Positions 52,520 through 59,188 of a stretch of DNA of 64,000 nt are shown here, one piece after another. The position numbers and the translations under genes are program-made. Position 1 is the stretch's first letter; the number at the start of each line of letters is the position of its first letter. Source of the DNA: Celeribacter baekdonensis (GTDB taxonomy: Bacteria > Pseudomonadota > Alphaproteobacteria > Rhodobacterales > Rhodobacteraceae); contig NZ_FNBL01000003.1 in NCBI RefSeq assembly GCF_900102315.1, positions 310,001 through 374,000 of the forward strand. The letters are read 5' to 3'. The notes under the pieces were generated by a model. That model saw only the letters and a list, made by a program, of their open reading frames with translations. It did not search any database and was not told where the DNA came from.

Positions 52520-53328
52520 GCGCGCAAATCACCCCGCCTTTGCCCATCCCGCTTTTGCCCGTCCCGCTTTTGTCTGTCAAAGACATCCACAAAACCTACG
52601 GCGGGCGGATCGGTTGTACCGATGTGTCATTTGATCTCTACCCCGGCGAAGTCATGGGAATCGTGGGCGAATCCGGCTCCGGCAAATCGACGCTGTTGAA
52701 TTGTATGGCGGGGCATATCCCGACCGACAGCGGGCAGGTTCTGTTTGACACCCGTGATCGTGGCTTGATCGACACGCTGACGATGTCCGAACCCGAACGC
52801 CGGATGCTGGCGCGCACCGATTGGGCCTTTGTCCACCAACACGCCCGCGATGGGTTGCGCATGTCCGTATCCGCGGGCGGCAATGTTGGCGAGCGGTTGA
52901 TGGCCGTCGGCGCGCGTCACTATGGCGATATTCGGGCGCAGGCCGTCGATTGGTTGGGTCGGGTCGAGATTGATGAGGATCGGATGGATGACCGCCCCTC
53001 GGCCTTTTCCGGCGGGATGCAACAGCGGCTGCAAATCGCCCGCAATCTGGTCACGGGTCCCCGCCTTGTGTTCATGGACGAACCCACGGGCGGCCTGGAC
53101 GTTTCCGTTCAGGCGCGGCTTTTGGATTTGTTGCGCGGATTGGTGCGCGAAATGGGCCTGTCTGCGATTATCGTCACCCATGACCTTGCGGTGGTGCGGC
53201 TTTTGGCCGACCGTCTGATGGTGATGAAATCAGGACATGTGGTGGAAACCGGGCTGACGGATCAGGTTTTGGACGATCCGCAACACGCCTACACGCAACT
53301 GCTCGTGTCCTCCGTGCTTCAGGTCTGA
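52516..53328 (+). CDS. phnK: PhnK, C-P lyase ATP-binding protein
   Basis: ABC-type ATPase that docks on the C-P lyase core rather than driving transport; 270 residues. Walker A GESGSGKSTLL near 52-62, signature FSGGMQQRLQIARNL and Walker B LVFMDEPTGGLDVS are intact, plus the dipeptide-ATPase-like FVHQHARDGLRMSVSAGGN. The ATG at 52516 overlaps the phnJ stop. The N terminus has an extra Pro/Leu-rich segment (PPLPIPLLPVPLL) encoded by a 15-bp triple repeat. corA follows after 4 bp. Confidence 0.93.
   Translation: MSAQITPPLPIPLLPVPLLSVKDIHKTYGGRIGCTDVSFDLYPGEVMGIVGESGSGKSTLLNCMAGHIPTDSGQVLFDTRDRGLIDTLTMSEPERRMLARTDWAFVHQHARDGLRMSVSAGGNVGERLMAVGARHYGDIRAQAVDWLGRVEIDEDRMDDRPSAFSGGMQQRLQIARNLVTGPRLVFMDEPTGGLDVSVQARLLDLLRGLVREMGLSAIIVTHDLAVVRLLADRLMVMKSGHVVETGLTDQVLDDPQHAYTQLLVSSVLQV
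52534..52578 (+). repeat. 15-bp tandem repeat (3 copies) in phnK N terminus
   Basis: CCGCCTTTGCCCATC, CCGCTTTTGCCCGTC and CCGCTTTTGTCTGTC are adjacent 15-bp units encoding PLPI/PLLPV/PLLSV within codons 7-21, just before the ABC domain. Confidence 0.8.
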
Positions 53329-53332
53329 CACC

Positions 53333-54286
53333 ATGCTTTATGCCTACCGCCTTGTGACCTCCGGCTTGGAACAGATGCCGATTCAAAGCGACCTCAAAGA
53401 GGCGCTTTGGATTGACCTTCTGAACCCGTTGGAGGCGCAGGTGCAGGCGCTGGCGGCCCTTGGTGTGACGGTGCCGACGCTCGCGGATATGGAAGAAATC
53501 GAAGTTTCCAATCGGCTGTACCGCGAAGGCGATACCGAAGTGTTGACCGTGGTTTTGCCGGGGCTCAACAAGATGAAGGAGCCGAGTTTCGGCCCGGTCG
53601 CCTTTTTGATCACGCCCGAGCGTTTGGTCACCGTGCGCTATCACACGCCGCGTCCGTTCGAAACCTTTGCCGCCCACGCGGGCCAATCGAGTGCGGGCTG
53701 TTCCGGGCGCAGACGGGTGTTTTTGGGACTGGTCGAAGAGATCGTGGCGCGTCTGGCGGATTTGCTCGAAGGTGTTGGCAAAGCCTTGGATCAGCAATCC
53801 CATATCGCCTTTCGCGACCCGCCGCCGCGTGGCGAGGAGCTTGCCTCGGCACTGCGTATTTTGGGGCGACAAAGCGAGCAGGTGGCAAAAGTCCGACATG
53901 CGCTTTTGACGGTCGAGCGGGCGCTGTCGAGTTTTGGACTTGGGCTTGATGAGCGCGGTGACAAGGCGGAGCGCGAGATTTTGAAAGCTCTGGTGCGCGA
54001 CTGTCAGGCGCTTGCGGTGCATGGCGATTTCTTGTCGGCACGGGTGTCGCAACTGACCGATGTGAACTTTGGCCTGATCAATCTGGAGCAAAGCAACACC
54101 AGCCGCATTTTCTCTGTGGTGGCGGTGTTGTTCATGCCGCCCACCTTGGTCGCCTCCGTCTATGGCATGAACTTCCCGAACCTGCCGGGGATTGAAAATC
54201 CCTACGGCTATTACATCGCGACGGTGCTGATGATCGGTTCGGGGCTTGGCACTTATCTTTTATGTAAATGGAAAAAATGGCTGTAA
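53333..54286 (+). CDS. CorA family magnesium transporter, inside phn operon
   Basis: A 317-residue CorA-type cation channel/transporter. An N-terminal cytosolic domain (LWIDLLNPLEAQVQALAALG near 24-43; TLADMEEIEVSNRLYREGD near 48-66) and a coiled-coil stalk precede two C-terminal helices with the YGMNFPNLPG loop (GMN signature) near residue 280. It is 4 bp after phnK and 4 bp before phnL, so it is part of the phn transcript, which is not usual. It could supply Mg2+ for the ATP-dependent C-P lyase or be a passenger. Confidence 0.88.
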   Translation: MLYAYRLVTSGLEQMPIQSDLKEALWIDLLNPLEAQVQALAALGVTVPTLADMEEIEVSNRLYREGDTEVLTVVLPGLNKMKEPSFGPVAFLITPERLVTVRYHTPRPFETFAAHAGQSSAGCSGRRRVFLGLVEEIVARLADLLEGVGKALDQQSHIAFRDPPPRGEELASALRILGRQSEQVAKVRHALLTVERALSSFGLGLDERGDKAEREILKALVRDCQALAVHGDFLSARVSQLTDVNFGLINLEQSNTSRIFSVVAVLFMPPTLVASVYGMNFPNLPGIENPYGYYIATVLMIGSGLGTYLLCKWKKWL

Positions 54287-54290
54287 CCTT

Positions 54291-54974
54291 ATGATCCATC
54301 TAGAAAATGTTTCCAAATCTTTCACGCTGCACAATCAAGGCGCGGCGGTGATCCCGGTGATGGCGGGGGCGACATTTGACGTGGCCCCCGGCGAATGCGT
54401 GGCGCTGATCGGCAATTCAGGCGCGGGGAAATCCACGCTGATGCGGATGATTTACGGCAATTATCTTAGCCAATCCGGGCGGATCATGGTGGGCGATGTC
54501 GATGTCGCAACCGCCGAGCCGCGCGAAATCATCGCGCTCAGACGCGCCACCTTGGGCTATGTGTCGCAGTTCCTGCGCGTCGTGCCGCGGGTGCCGACGG
54601 TTGAGGTCGTGGCCGAACCGTTGCTCTCGGTGGGCACGCCGAAAGAGGTGGCTTTTGAGCGCGCACGCGACCTTTTGGCCCGGCTCAACATTCCCGAAAC
54701 GCTCTGGTCGCTGTCGCCCACGACGTTTTCGGGCGGCGAACAACAGCGCGTCAACATTGCGCGCGGCTTTGCCCATACCTATCCGGCGATGTTGCTGGAT
54801 GAACCGACGGCCTCATTGGATGCGACCAACCGCGAAACCGTTTTGACCCTGATCGAAGAGGCCAAAGCCCGCGGTGCCGCCATTATCGGGATTTTCCACG
54901 ACGCACCCGCGCGCGCACGGGTGGCGGATCGCGAGATTGATGTCTCCGATTTTACCCCCGCGAAGGTGGTGTGA
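54291..54974 (+). CDS. phnL: PhnL, C-P lyase ATP-binding protein
   Basis: Second ABC-type ATPase of the C-P lyase complex, 227 residues. It opens MIHLENVSKSFTLHNQGAAV. Walker A GNSGAGKSTLM is near 41-51, and the signature (FSGGEQQRVNIARGF) and Walker B (AMLLDEPTASLD) follow. YVSQFLRVVPRVPTVEVV is the PhnL-type Q-loop. Start ATG 54291 lies just after corA with a poor ribosome site, suggesting coupling. phnN follows immediately. Confidence 0.93.
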   Translation: MIHLENVSKSFTLHNQGAAVIPVMAGATFDVAPGECVALIGNSGAGKSTLMRMIYGNYLSQSGRIMVGDVDVATAEPREIIALRRATLGYVSQFLRVVPRVPTVEVVAEPLLSVGTPKEVAFERARDLLARLNIPETLWSLSPTTFSGGEQQRVNIARGFAHTYPAMLLDEPTASLDATNRETVLTLIEEAKARGAAIIGIFHDAPARARVADREIDVSDFTPAKVV

Positions 54975-54975
54975 C

Positions 54976-55518
54976 ATGGTCGGTCGCCTTCATGCCGTGG
55001 TCGGGCCCTCTGGGGCGGGCAAAGATACGTTGATTGACGCGGCACGCGCGGTGCGGCGTGATCTGGCGGTGGCGCGCCGGGTGATCACCCGTCCCACCTC
55101 TGCCGGGGGCGAGGATTTCGAAGGTGTCAGCGTCGAGGAATTTGACCGCCGTCTGGAGGCCGGAGAATTCGCGCTGCATTGGGAGGCGCATGGCCTGAAA
55201 TATGGCGTGCCGATCGAGATTGAAATCGCGCTCAATGAGGGGCGCGATGTGGTGTTCAACGGCTCACGCGCGATCCTGCCCGAAGCCTATGCGCTTTATC
55301 CCAACATGGGTGTTTTGCTGATCACCGCCTCGCCCGAGGTGCTGGCCGAACGCCTGGCCGCGCGGGGGCGCGAAAGCCGGGCCGAGATCGAAAAACGGCT
55401 GGCCCGCGCCGAATATGACATTGCGCCGGGCCTGCCCGTGCGTCGGGTCAACAATGACGGCGCACTTGACGAGTCGGTCGCGGCCTTTCTTGCCGCCCTT
55501 CAGCCGGAAAGAGTGTAA
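54976..55518 (+). CDS. phnN: PhnN, ribose 1,5-bisphosphokinase
   Basis: Kinase converting ribose-1,5-bisphosphate to PRPP at the end of the C-P lyase route, 180 residues. P-loop GPSGAGKDTLI near 8-18, RRVITRPTSAGGEDFEGVS near 35-53, and the guanylate-kinase-like fold ending LPVRRVNNDGALDE are typical. Start ATG 54976 follows the phnL stop directly. Its 3' end overlaps the convergent DUF1045 gene by 19 bp. Confidence 0.93.
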   Translation: MVGRLHAVVGPSGAGKDTLIDAARAVRRDLAVARRVITRPTSAGGEDFEGVSVEEFDRRLEAGEFALHWEAHGLKYGVPIEIEIALNEGRDVVFNGSRAILPEAYALYPNMGVLLITASPEVLAERLAARGRESRAEIEKRLARAEYDIAPGLPVRRVNNDGALDESVAAFLAALQPERV

Positions 55519-56243
55519 CGGTGGATCAGGTGAAACCGGCCATCTTCTGCCTCGCCAAACAGGCAAAGATCGCGGATCACAAAGGGTGTGGGCAGCAGCG
55601 GGGCGATCACCGGGGCGAGGGCGGCTTTGGTGGCGGCGGCCTCATCATCGGTCAGCTTGCCGGACAGGGTGAGGTGGAATTTGAACTCTTCCATCACATA
55701 GGGATAGCCCCACTCGGCCAACAATGCCTCTTGCCGGGGCGTCAGGCCCGCCGCGCGGCGGCGCGCCAATTCGGCCTCGCCAGCGGGCGCGCGGTGGGCA
55801 TCCAAGGCGCTCACGACATCCCCGGCGAGACGTTCCAAAGGCGTGAGATCGCCCGTGGGCGTCAGGGCCAGAAACCGACCGATTTGGTTGAGGCGCAGCC
55901 CGTCCAAAACGACCGGCGCATGGGTGCGGCCAAAGGCCTCAAGATCGGTGATCAACGCCTCCAACGGGCCCGTGAGGCGAAACGGTGGCTTCAGCGTGCC
56001 GTGAAACCCGTATTTGCGCGGGGTCTCGGTGATTTGTGTCACGGGGCAGGGCAGGCCGGACAAATCGGGCGGCGCGACCTCTGCGCCCAAAACCGGGTCC
56101 CAGCCCAACCAGGCCGCAGCGAAATCGGCCAAGGCCCCCGGTTCGGGCGCGTAATAGACCGCGTATCTTTTAAAATCACCCACGCCAAAATCACCCACGC
56201 CAAAATCCCTCATGCCAAAATTCCCCATGCCAAAATCCCCCAT
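55500..56243 (-). CDS. DUF1045 phosphonate-metabolism protein (2H phosphoesterase-like)
   Basis: A 247-residue cytosolic protein of the DUF1045 type found in C-P lyase clusters. Two H-x-T motifs (YGFHGTLKPPF near 79-89 and FKFHLTLSG near 190) mark the 2H phosphodiesterase fold. Since phnP is not visible, it may open the cyclic ribose phosphate made by PhnJ; this is inference. The ATG at 56243 has AAGGA seven bases upstream. The first 25 codons are five 15-bp repeats, three beginning ATG and two GTG, giving GDFGM-type pentapeptides before the conserved RYAVYYAPEPG. Confidence 0.85.
   Translation of the reverse strand: MGDFGMGNFGMRDFGVGDFGVGDFKRYAVYYAPEPGALADFAAAWLGWDPVLGAEVAPPDLSGLPCPVTQITETPRKYGFHGTLKPPFRLTGPLEALITDLEAFGRTHAPVVLDGLRLNQIGRFLALTPTGDLTPLERLAGDVVSALDAHRAPAGEAELARRRAAGLTPRQEALLAEWGYPYVMEEFKFHLTLSGKLTDDEAAATKAALAPVIAPLLPTPFVIRDLCLFGEAEDGRFHLIHRYTLSG
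56169..56243 (-). repeat. 15-bp tandem repeat (5 copies) carrying start codons
   Basis: Five 15-bp units, read on the minus strand as ATGGGGGATTTTGGC-type repeats, encode the first 25 residues of the DUF1045 protein. Every unit begins with ATG or GTG, so loss of units leaves a usable start. Confidence 0.85.
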
Positions 56244-56323
56244 GGCGCAGTCCTTAGATCCTTTGTGTCACACCTCTGTGACATTGATCGGGCAAACCCT
56301 GCGTCTCTCAATAGGACGACACG

Positions 56324-57469
56324 ATGACTGATTTTACGCTGACCAATGCCCGAATTGTACTTGAAACCGAGGTTATCCAAGGCACCCTGCGCGTGGAAGG
56401 GGGCAAAATCGCCGATGTGAGCACGGGCGGAAGCTCTGTGCCCGGCGCCGTTGATGTGGCGGGGGATTTGATCATTCCGGGGTTGATCGAGTTGCACACC
56501 GACAACCTTGAACGCCATATCGAACCGCGTCCCAAAGTCGATTGGCCGCATAAGGCGGCGATCATCGCCCATGACGCCGAACTGGCCTCGGTTGGCATCA
56601 CCACGGTGTTTGATGCAATGCGGGTGGGCTCTATCATTCGGGCCGGGGATGCGGGGGGCTATGCCAAATACGCCCGCTCCCTGTCACGCGAATTGATGAT
56701 GCTGCGCAATCAAAACGCTTTGAAAATCAGCCACTTTTTGCATCTGCGCGCCGAGGTGTGTTCGGAGACGCTTGAGGCGGAAATGGCTGAATTTGGTCCC
56801 GAGGATCGCATCGGTCTTGTGTCTTTGATGGACCACACGCCGGGACAACGGCAGTTTCGCGATATTTCCAAGCTCAAAGACTATGTGCAGAAAAAGCGCG
56901 GCATGTCCGACGCGCAATTCGAAGAGCATGTCAGCCATCTTTTGGAGCTGCGCGACACCTATGGCGCGCGTCACGAAGAGGTCGCCGTGGCCGAGGCAAA
57001 CCGATACGGTGCGGTTTTGGCGTCGCATGATGACACCACGGCGGATCATGTTGAGGTCTCGCGTCAGCATGGCGTGCGGGTGGCGGAATTCCCGACCACG
57101 GTGGAGGCCGCACAGGCCTGTAAATTGCACGGTATCGCGGTGATGATGGGCGCGCCGAACCTCATTCGCGGCGGATCGCATTCCGGCAATGTTGCCGCCC
57201 ATGATTTGGCCGAACGCGGGCTGTTGGATGTGGTGTCCTCCGACTATGTGCCCTCGGCGCTGATGTCCTCGGCGATCCTTTTGGCGGACCTGTGGGACGA
57301 CATCCCGCGCGCGATTGCCACGGTGACAACCAATCCGGCAAACGCCGTGGGTCTGATGGACCGTGGCCGCATCGCGGAGGGGCTTCACGCCGATCTGGTC
57401 CGCATCGCCCGCATCGAAGGCACCCCGGTCATTCGCGGCGTCTGGTCGCATGGGCGTCAGGTGGGATAA
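56324..57469 (+). CDS. phnM: PhnM, triphosphate diphosphohydrolase (copy 2)
   Basis: Second PhnM-type amidohydrolase, 381 residues. Signals are LIIPGLIELHTDNLERHIEPRP near 48-69, SLMDHTPGQRQFRDISKLKDY near 166-186, ASHDDTTADHVEVS, MMGAPNLIRGGSHSGNVAA near 272-290 and VVSSDYVPSALM. This form (ELHTDNLERH, DHTPGQRQF) is closer to the standard PhnM of E. coli than copy 1 is. AGGAC precedes ATG. It is divergent from DUF1045 and ends the phn region. Confidence 0.94.
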   Translation: MTDFTLTNARIVLETEVIQGTLRVEGGKIADVSTGGSSVPGAVDVAGDLIIPGLIELHTDNLERHIEPRPKVDWPHKAAIIAHDAELASVGITTVFDAMRVGSIIRAGDAGGYAKYARSLSRELMMLRNQNALKISHFLHLRAEVCSETLEAEMAEFGPEDRIGLVSLMDHTPGQRQFRDISKLKDYVQKKRGMSDAQFEEHVSHLLELRDTYGARHEEVAVAEANRYGAVLASHDDTTADHVEVSRQHGVRVAEFPTTVEAAQACKLHGIAVMMGAPNLIRGGSHSGNVAAHDLAERGLLDVVSSDYVPSALMSSAILLADLWDDIPRAIATVTTNPANAVGLMDRGRIAEGLHADLVRIARIEGTPVIRGVWSHGRQVG

Positions 57470-57573
57470 CGTCGCGCCTATCTTTGGGAGTGCCAAATGC
57501 ATGTGTCTAAAGTGACCTGTAGCCGGGCATTTGGGACTCCCTGCCGATGTCAGAGCGATACGTCGGCGTGGCT

Positions 57574-57801
57574 TCATCCCCGGCGGATGTGGTAAACGCC
57601 ATAGATCAAACAGGACATGAAAATGAGTCCGGCGCTTGGAATGGCAACGTTGGCTTTTAAGTTTTCAACAATGAAGTCGGATGAAAACGCGCGCCCTGTC
57701 TCGAGATCGAAACGGGACAGGATGGCGAACATGACGGTTGAAAACACCACATGTCCGCTGGCGGCAACGACGCTTTCAAGCGGGTGAAACCAGAATCCGC
57801 C
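57574..57801 (-). pseudogene. C-terminal remnant of a small membrane protein gene
   Basis: A minus-strand frame without a proper start reads GGFWFHPLESVVAASGHVVF, then MFAILSRFDLETGRAFSSDF, and ends LIFMSCLIYGVYHIRRG at stop 57574. It looks protein-like (membrane segment, natural codons) but is cut off on its 5' side by the palindromic repeat at 57802. Either the repeat insertion or a deletion removed the start, or a short protein begins at an internal GTG/ATG. Family not recognised. Confidence 0.45.
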
Positions 57802-57852
57802 TAAAGCGTTTCGGGTTTAAGTCGTGTCTCAACTTAAATCCGAAACGCTTTA
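57802..57852. repeat. Palindromic repeat with TAAAGCGT ends
   Basis: TAAAGCGTTTCGGGTTTAAG and CTTAAATCCGAAACGCTTTA form a 20-bp stem with one mismatch around an 11-nt loop. The ends match the TAAAGCGT / ACGCTTTA ends of the repeats at 34423 and 59142, suggesting a related element family. Confidence 0.75.
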
Positions 57853-58203
57853 AGCAGACCAGACAGAGGCCCGACATAAAAACACCCAGTGAGACAGAGT
57901 GACTGAGGCTGCTCTTTAGCAGCAGTCCTGCGACAACGGCGCAAAGCAACACGACACTGTCGGTTTTAAGGGACAAAAGGAGAGGACGCCGGAACCGATC
58001 TGTGTGTTGGGACTGTCGCGGTCATGATCACCCATACGCTTTTTGATACCAAGGCTGGGCCGCATTTGACAAGCCGTATCGGCCGCGTGGATCGCAAAGA
58101 CGGGCGATCTGCGCATGGGCCATGCGAAAATGGGCCATGCGAAAGCAGAGAGGACATGCCGCACCGCCTGAGGGCGGTCTTGTGTGCGTGATCGAGGTGG
58201 AAA
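57853..58203. other. Intergenic region upstream-left of tRNA-Gln, no gene recognised
   Basis: About 350 bp without a credible coding region. Several short frames on the minus strand overlap but none has family-like sequence. It contains a two-copy 15-bp tandem repeat at 58115-58144. Confidence 0.5.
58115..58144. repeat. Exact 15-bp tandem duplication in intergenic DNA
   Basis: ATGGGCCATGCGAAA occurs twice in direct succession with no mismatch. It lies outside recognised genes, about 60 bp past the tRNA-Gln 3' end. Confidence 0.8.
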
Positions 58204-58278
58204 TGGCTGGGATGGTAGGATTCGAACCTACGGTACACTGTACCAAAAACAGTTGCCTTACCACTTGGCTACATCCCA
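58204..58278 (-). tRNA. tRNA-Gln (anticodon UUG)
   Basis: Read on the minus strand: acceptor arms TGGGATG / CATCCCA pair over 7 bp, the D loop contains AGCCAAGTGGTAAGGC, the anticodon loop is TTTTGGT (anticodon TTG) on an ACTGT/ACAGT stem, and the T arm contains GGTTCGAATCC. Discriminator G and an encoded CCA end at 58204. All landmarks are normal. Confidence 0.95.
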
Positions 58279-58468
58279 ACGTGGGGGGCTAATTAGTCGC
58301 TTGCTGGGAAGTGTGCAAGCCCTTTTCGTGAAATTCTTTGGCTTGGAATGAAAGAATTTGCCGGAGGCCCTAACTGCGGTTTCCGAAAGAGCCTCTCCCC
58401 GGATTTTATCGAGGCGGAGAGAGGATATGCGGGGCGTTAGGGGCGGGCGCGCAGTTTTGCTTTGCCCC

Positions 58469-58996
58469 TCATTGGTCAAAGTCCGCAAGCGTCACCACAG
58501 CGTCGCCTGAGCGGTCCATACGGGCAAACCATTGCGCGCCATTGCCGACAAATTCGTCGCGCGTGACCACGCCGTCGCCATTCATGTCATTGTAGCGCCG
58601 GGTCATGGCGTCTTGAACGGCGTCAATACCGACCGCCATTTGGCCTTTGCCCTGACCTTGGCCCATGCCCTTACCTTGGCCTTGGCCCTGACCCATAGCT
58701 TGGCCTTGTCCCGGAACACTCCCGTATGCCTCAAGATGCATTTCACGGTCTGCGGCGCGGGTTTCGTCAAACATGGCATATTCTTGGTCGTTCAATGTGC
58801 CATCTTCATCGGCGTCAAACATGTAAAACAAATCGCCACGGCGTTCTTGCACCTCGGCAAGCGTCACTTGGCCATTTTCATCCAAATCCCAGTTGGCCAT
58901 GAACTCCGCGCCAAACCCCTGTGCCAATGTGAGGCTGGGCAGGGCGGCGAGGGGGAGGGCGGCAAGCAGGGCAAGCGACAGGGGGAAGCGTTTCAT
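58469..58996 (-). CDS. Secreted EF-hand domain protein
   Basis: A 175-residue exported protein with a Sec signal (MKRFPLSLALLAALPLAALP...). It carries several EF-hand calcium loops: DLDENGQVTLAE, DADEDGTLNDQEY, DMNGDGVVTRDEF and DRSGDAVVTLADF. Between pairs two and three is a low-complexity linker of GQGQGKG-type repeats (near 95-118). Probably periplasmic or cell-surface calcium binding. Monocistronic on the minus strand. Role unknown. Confidence 0.87.
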   Translation of the reverse strand: MKRFPLSLALLAALPLAALPSLTLAQGFGAEFMANWDLDENGQVTLAEVQERRGDLFYMFDADEDGTLNDQEYAMFDETRAADREMHLEAYGSVPGQGQAMGQGQGQGKGMGQGQGKGQMAVGIDAVQDAMTRRYNDMNGDGVVTRDEFVGNGAQWFARMDRSGDAVVTLADFDQ

Positions 58997-59090
58997 GATG
59001 TGATCCTTTCACATTCCGCGTGTTGAATGCTTTTAATACGCGGGGCCTGTGCCACTCCGTCGTGCCAAACTGTCGCAGGGGAGGCCAAAT

Positions 59091-59127
59091 AAAAGGACCC
59101 GCACACCCCTTTCAGGGGGCGGGCCCA
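59091..59127 (-). terminator. Rho-independent terminator after kpsE-like gene
   Basis: On the minus strand a GGGCCCGCCCCCT / AGGGGTGTGCGGGTCC stem with small mismatches is followed by TTTTATTT. It lies beyond the palindromic repeat downstream of the export gene. Confidence 0.6.
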
Positions 59128-59141
59128 TCATGATTTCAGGT

Positions 59142-59188
59142 TTAAAGCGTCACGCCTTTCACCTGAGATAGGGGAAAGGCGGAACGCT
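59142..59188 (-). repeat. Palindromic dispersed repeat, copy 2
   Basis: Reverse-complement copy of 34423-34469 with three mismatches in 47 positions. It begins directly after the stop of the kpsE-like gene and ends in an ACGCTTTA half. It probably doubles as a terminator hairpin. Confidence 0.8.

Noticed and set aside
58115-58144. Possible CRISPR-like repeat
   Set aside because: Only two adjacent copies without spacers; a simple tandem duplication.
57916-58164. Minus-strand frames left of tRNA-Gln
   Set aside because: Several overlapping frames of equal quality and no recognisable motif; probably non-coding.
58204-58278. tRNA-Gln as an integration (att) site
   Set aside because: No integrase gene or direct repeat of the tRNA 3' end was seen within the window.
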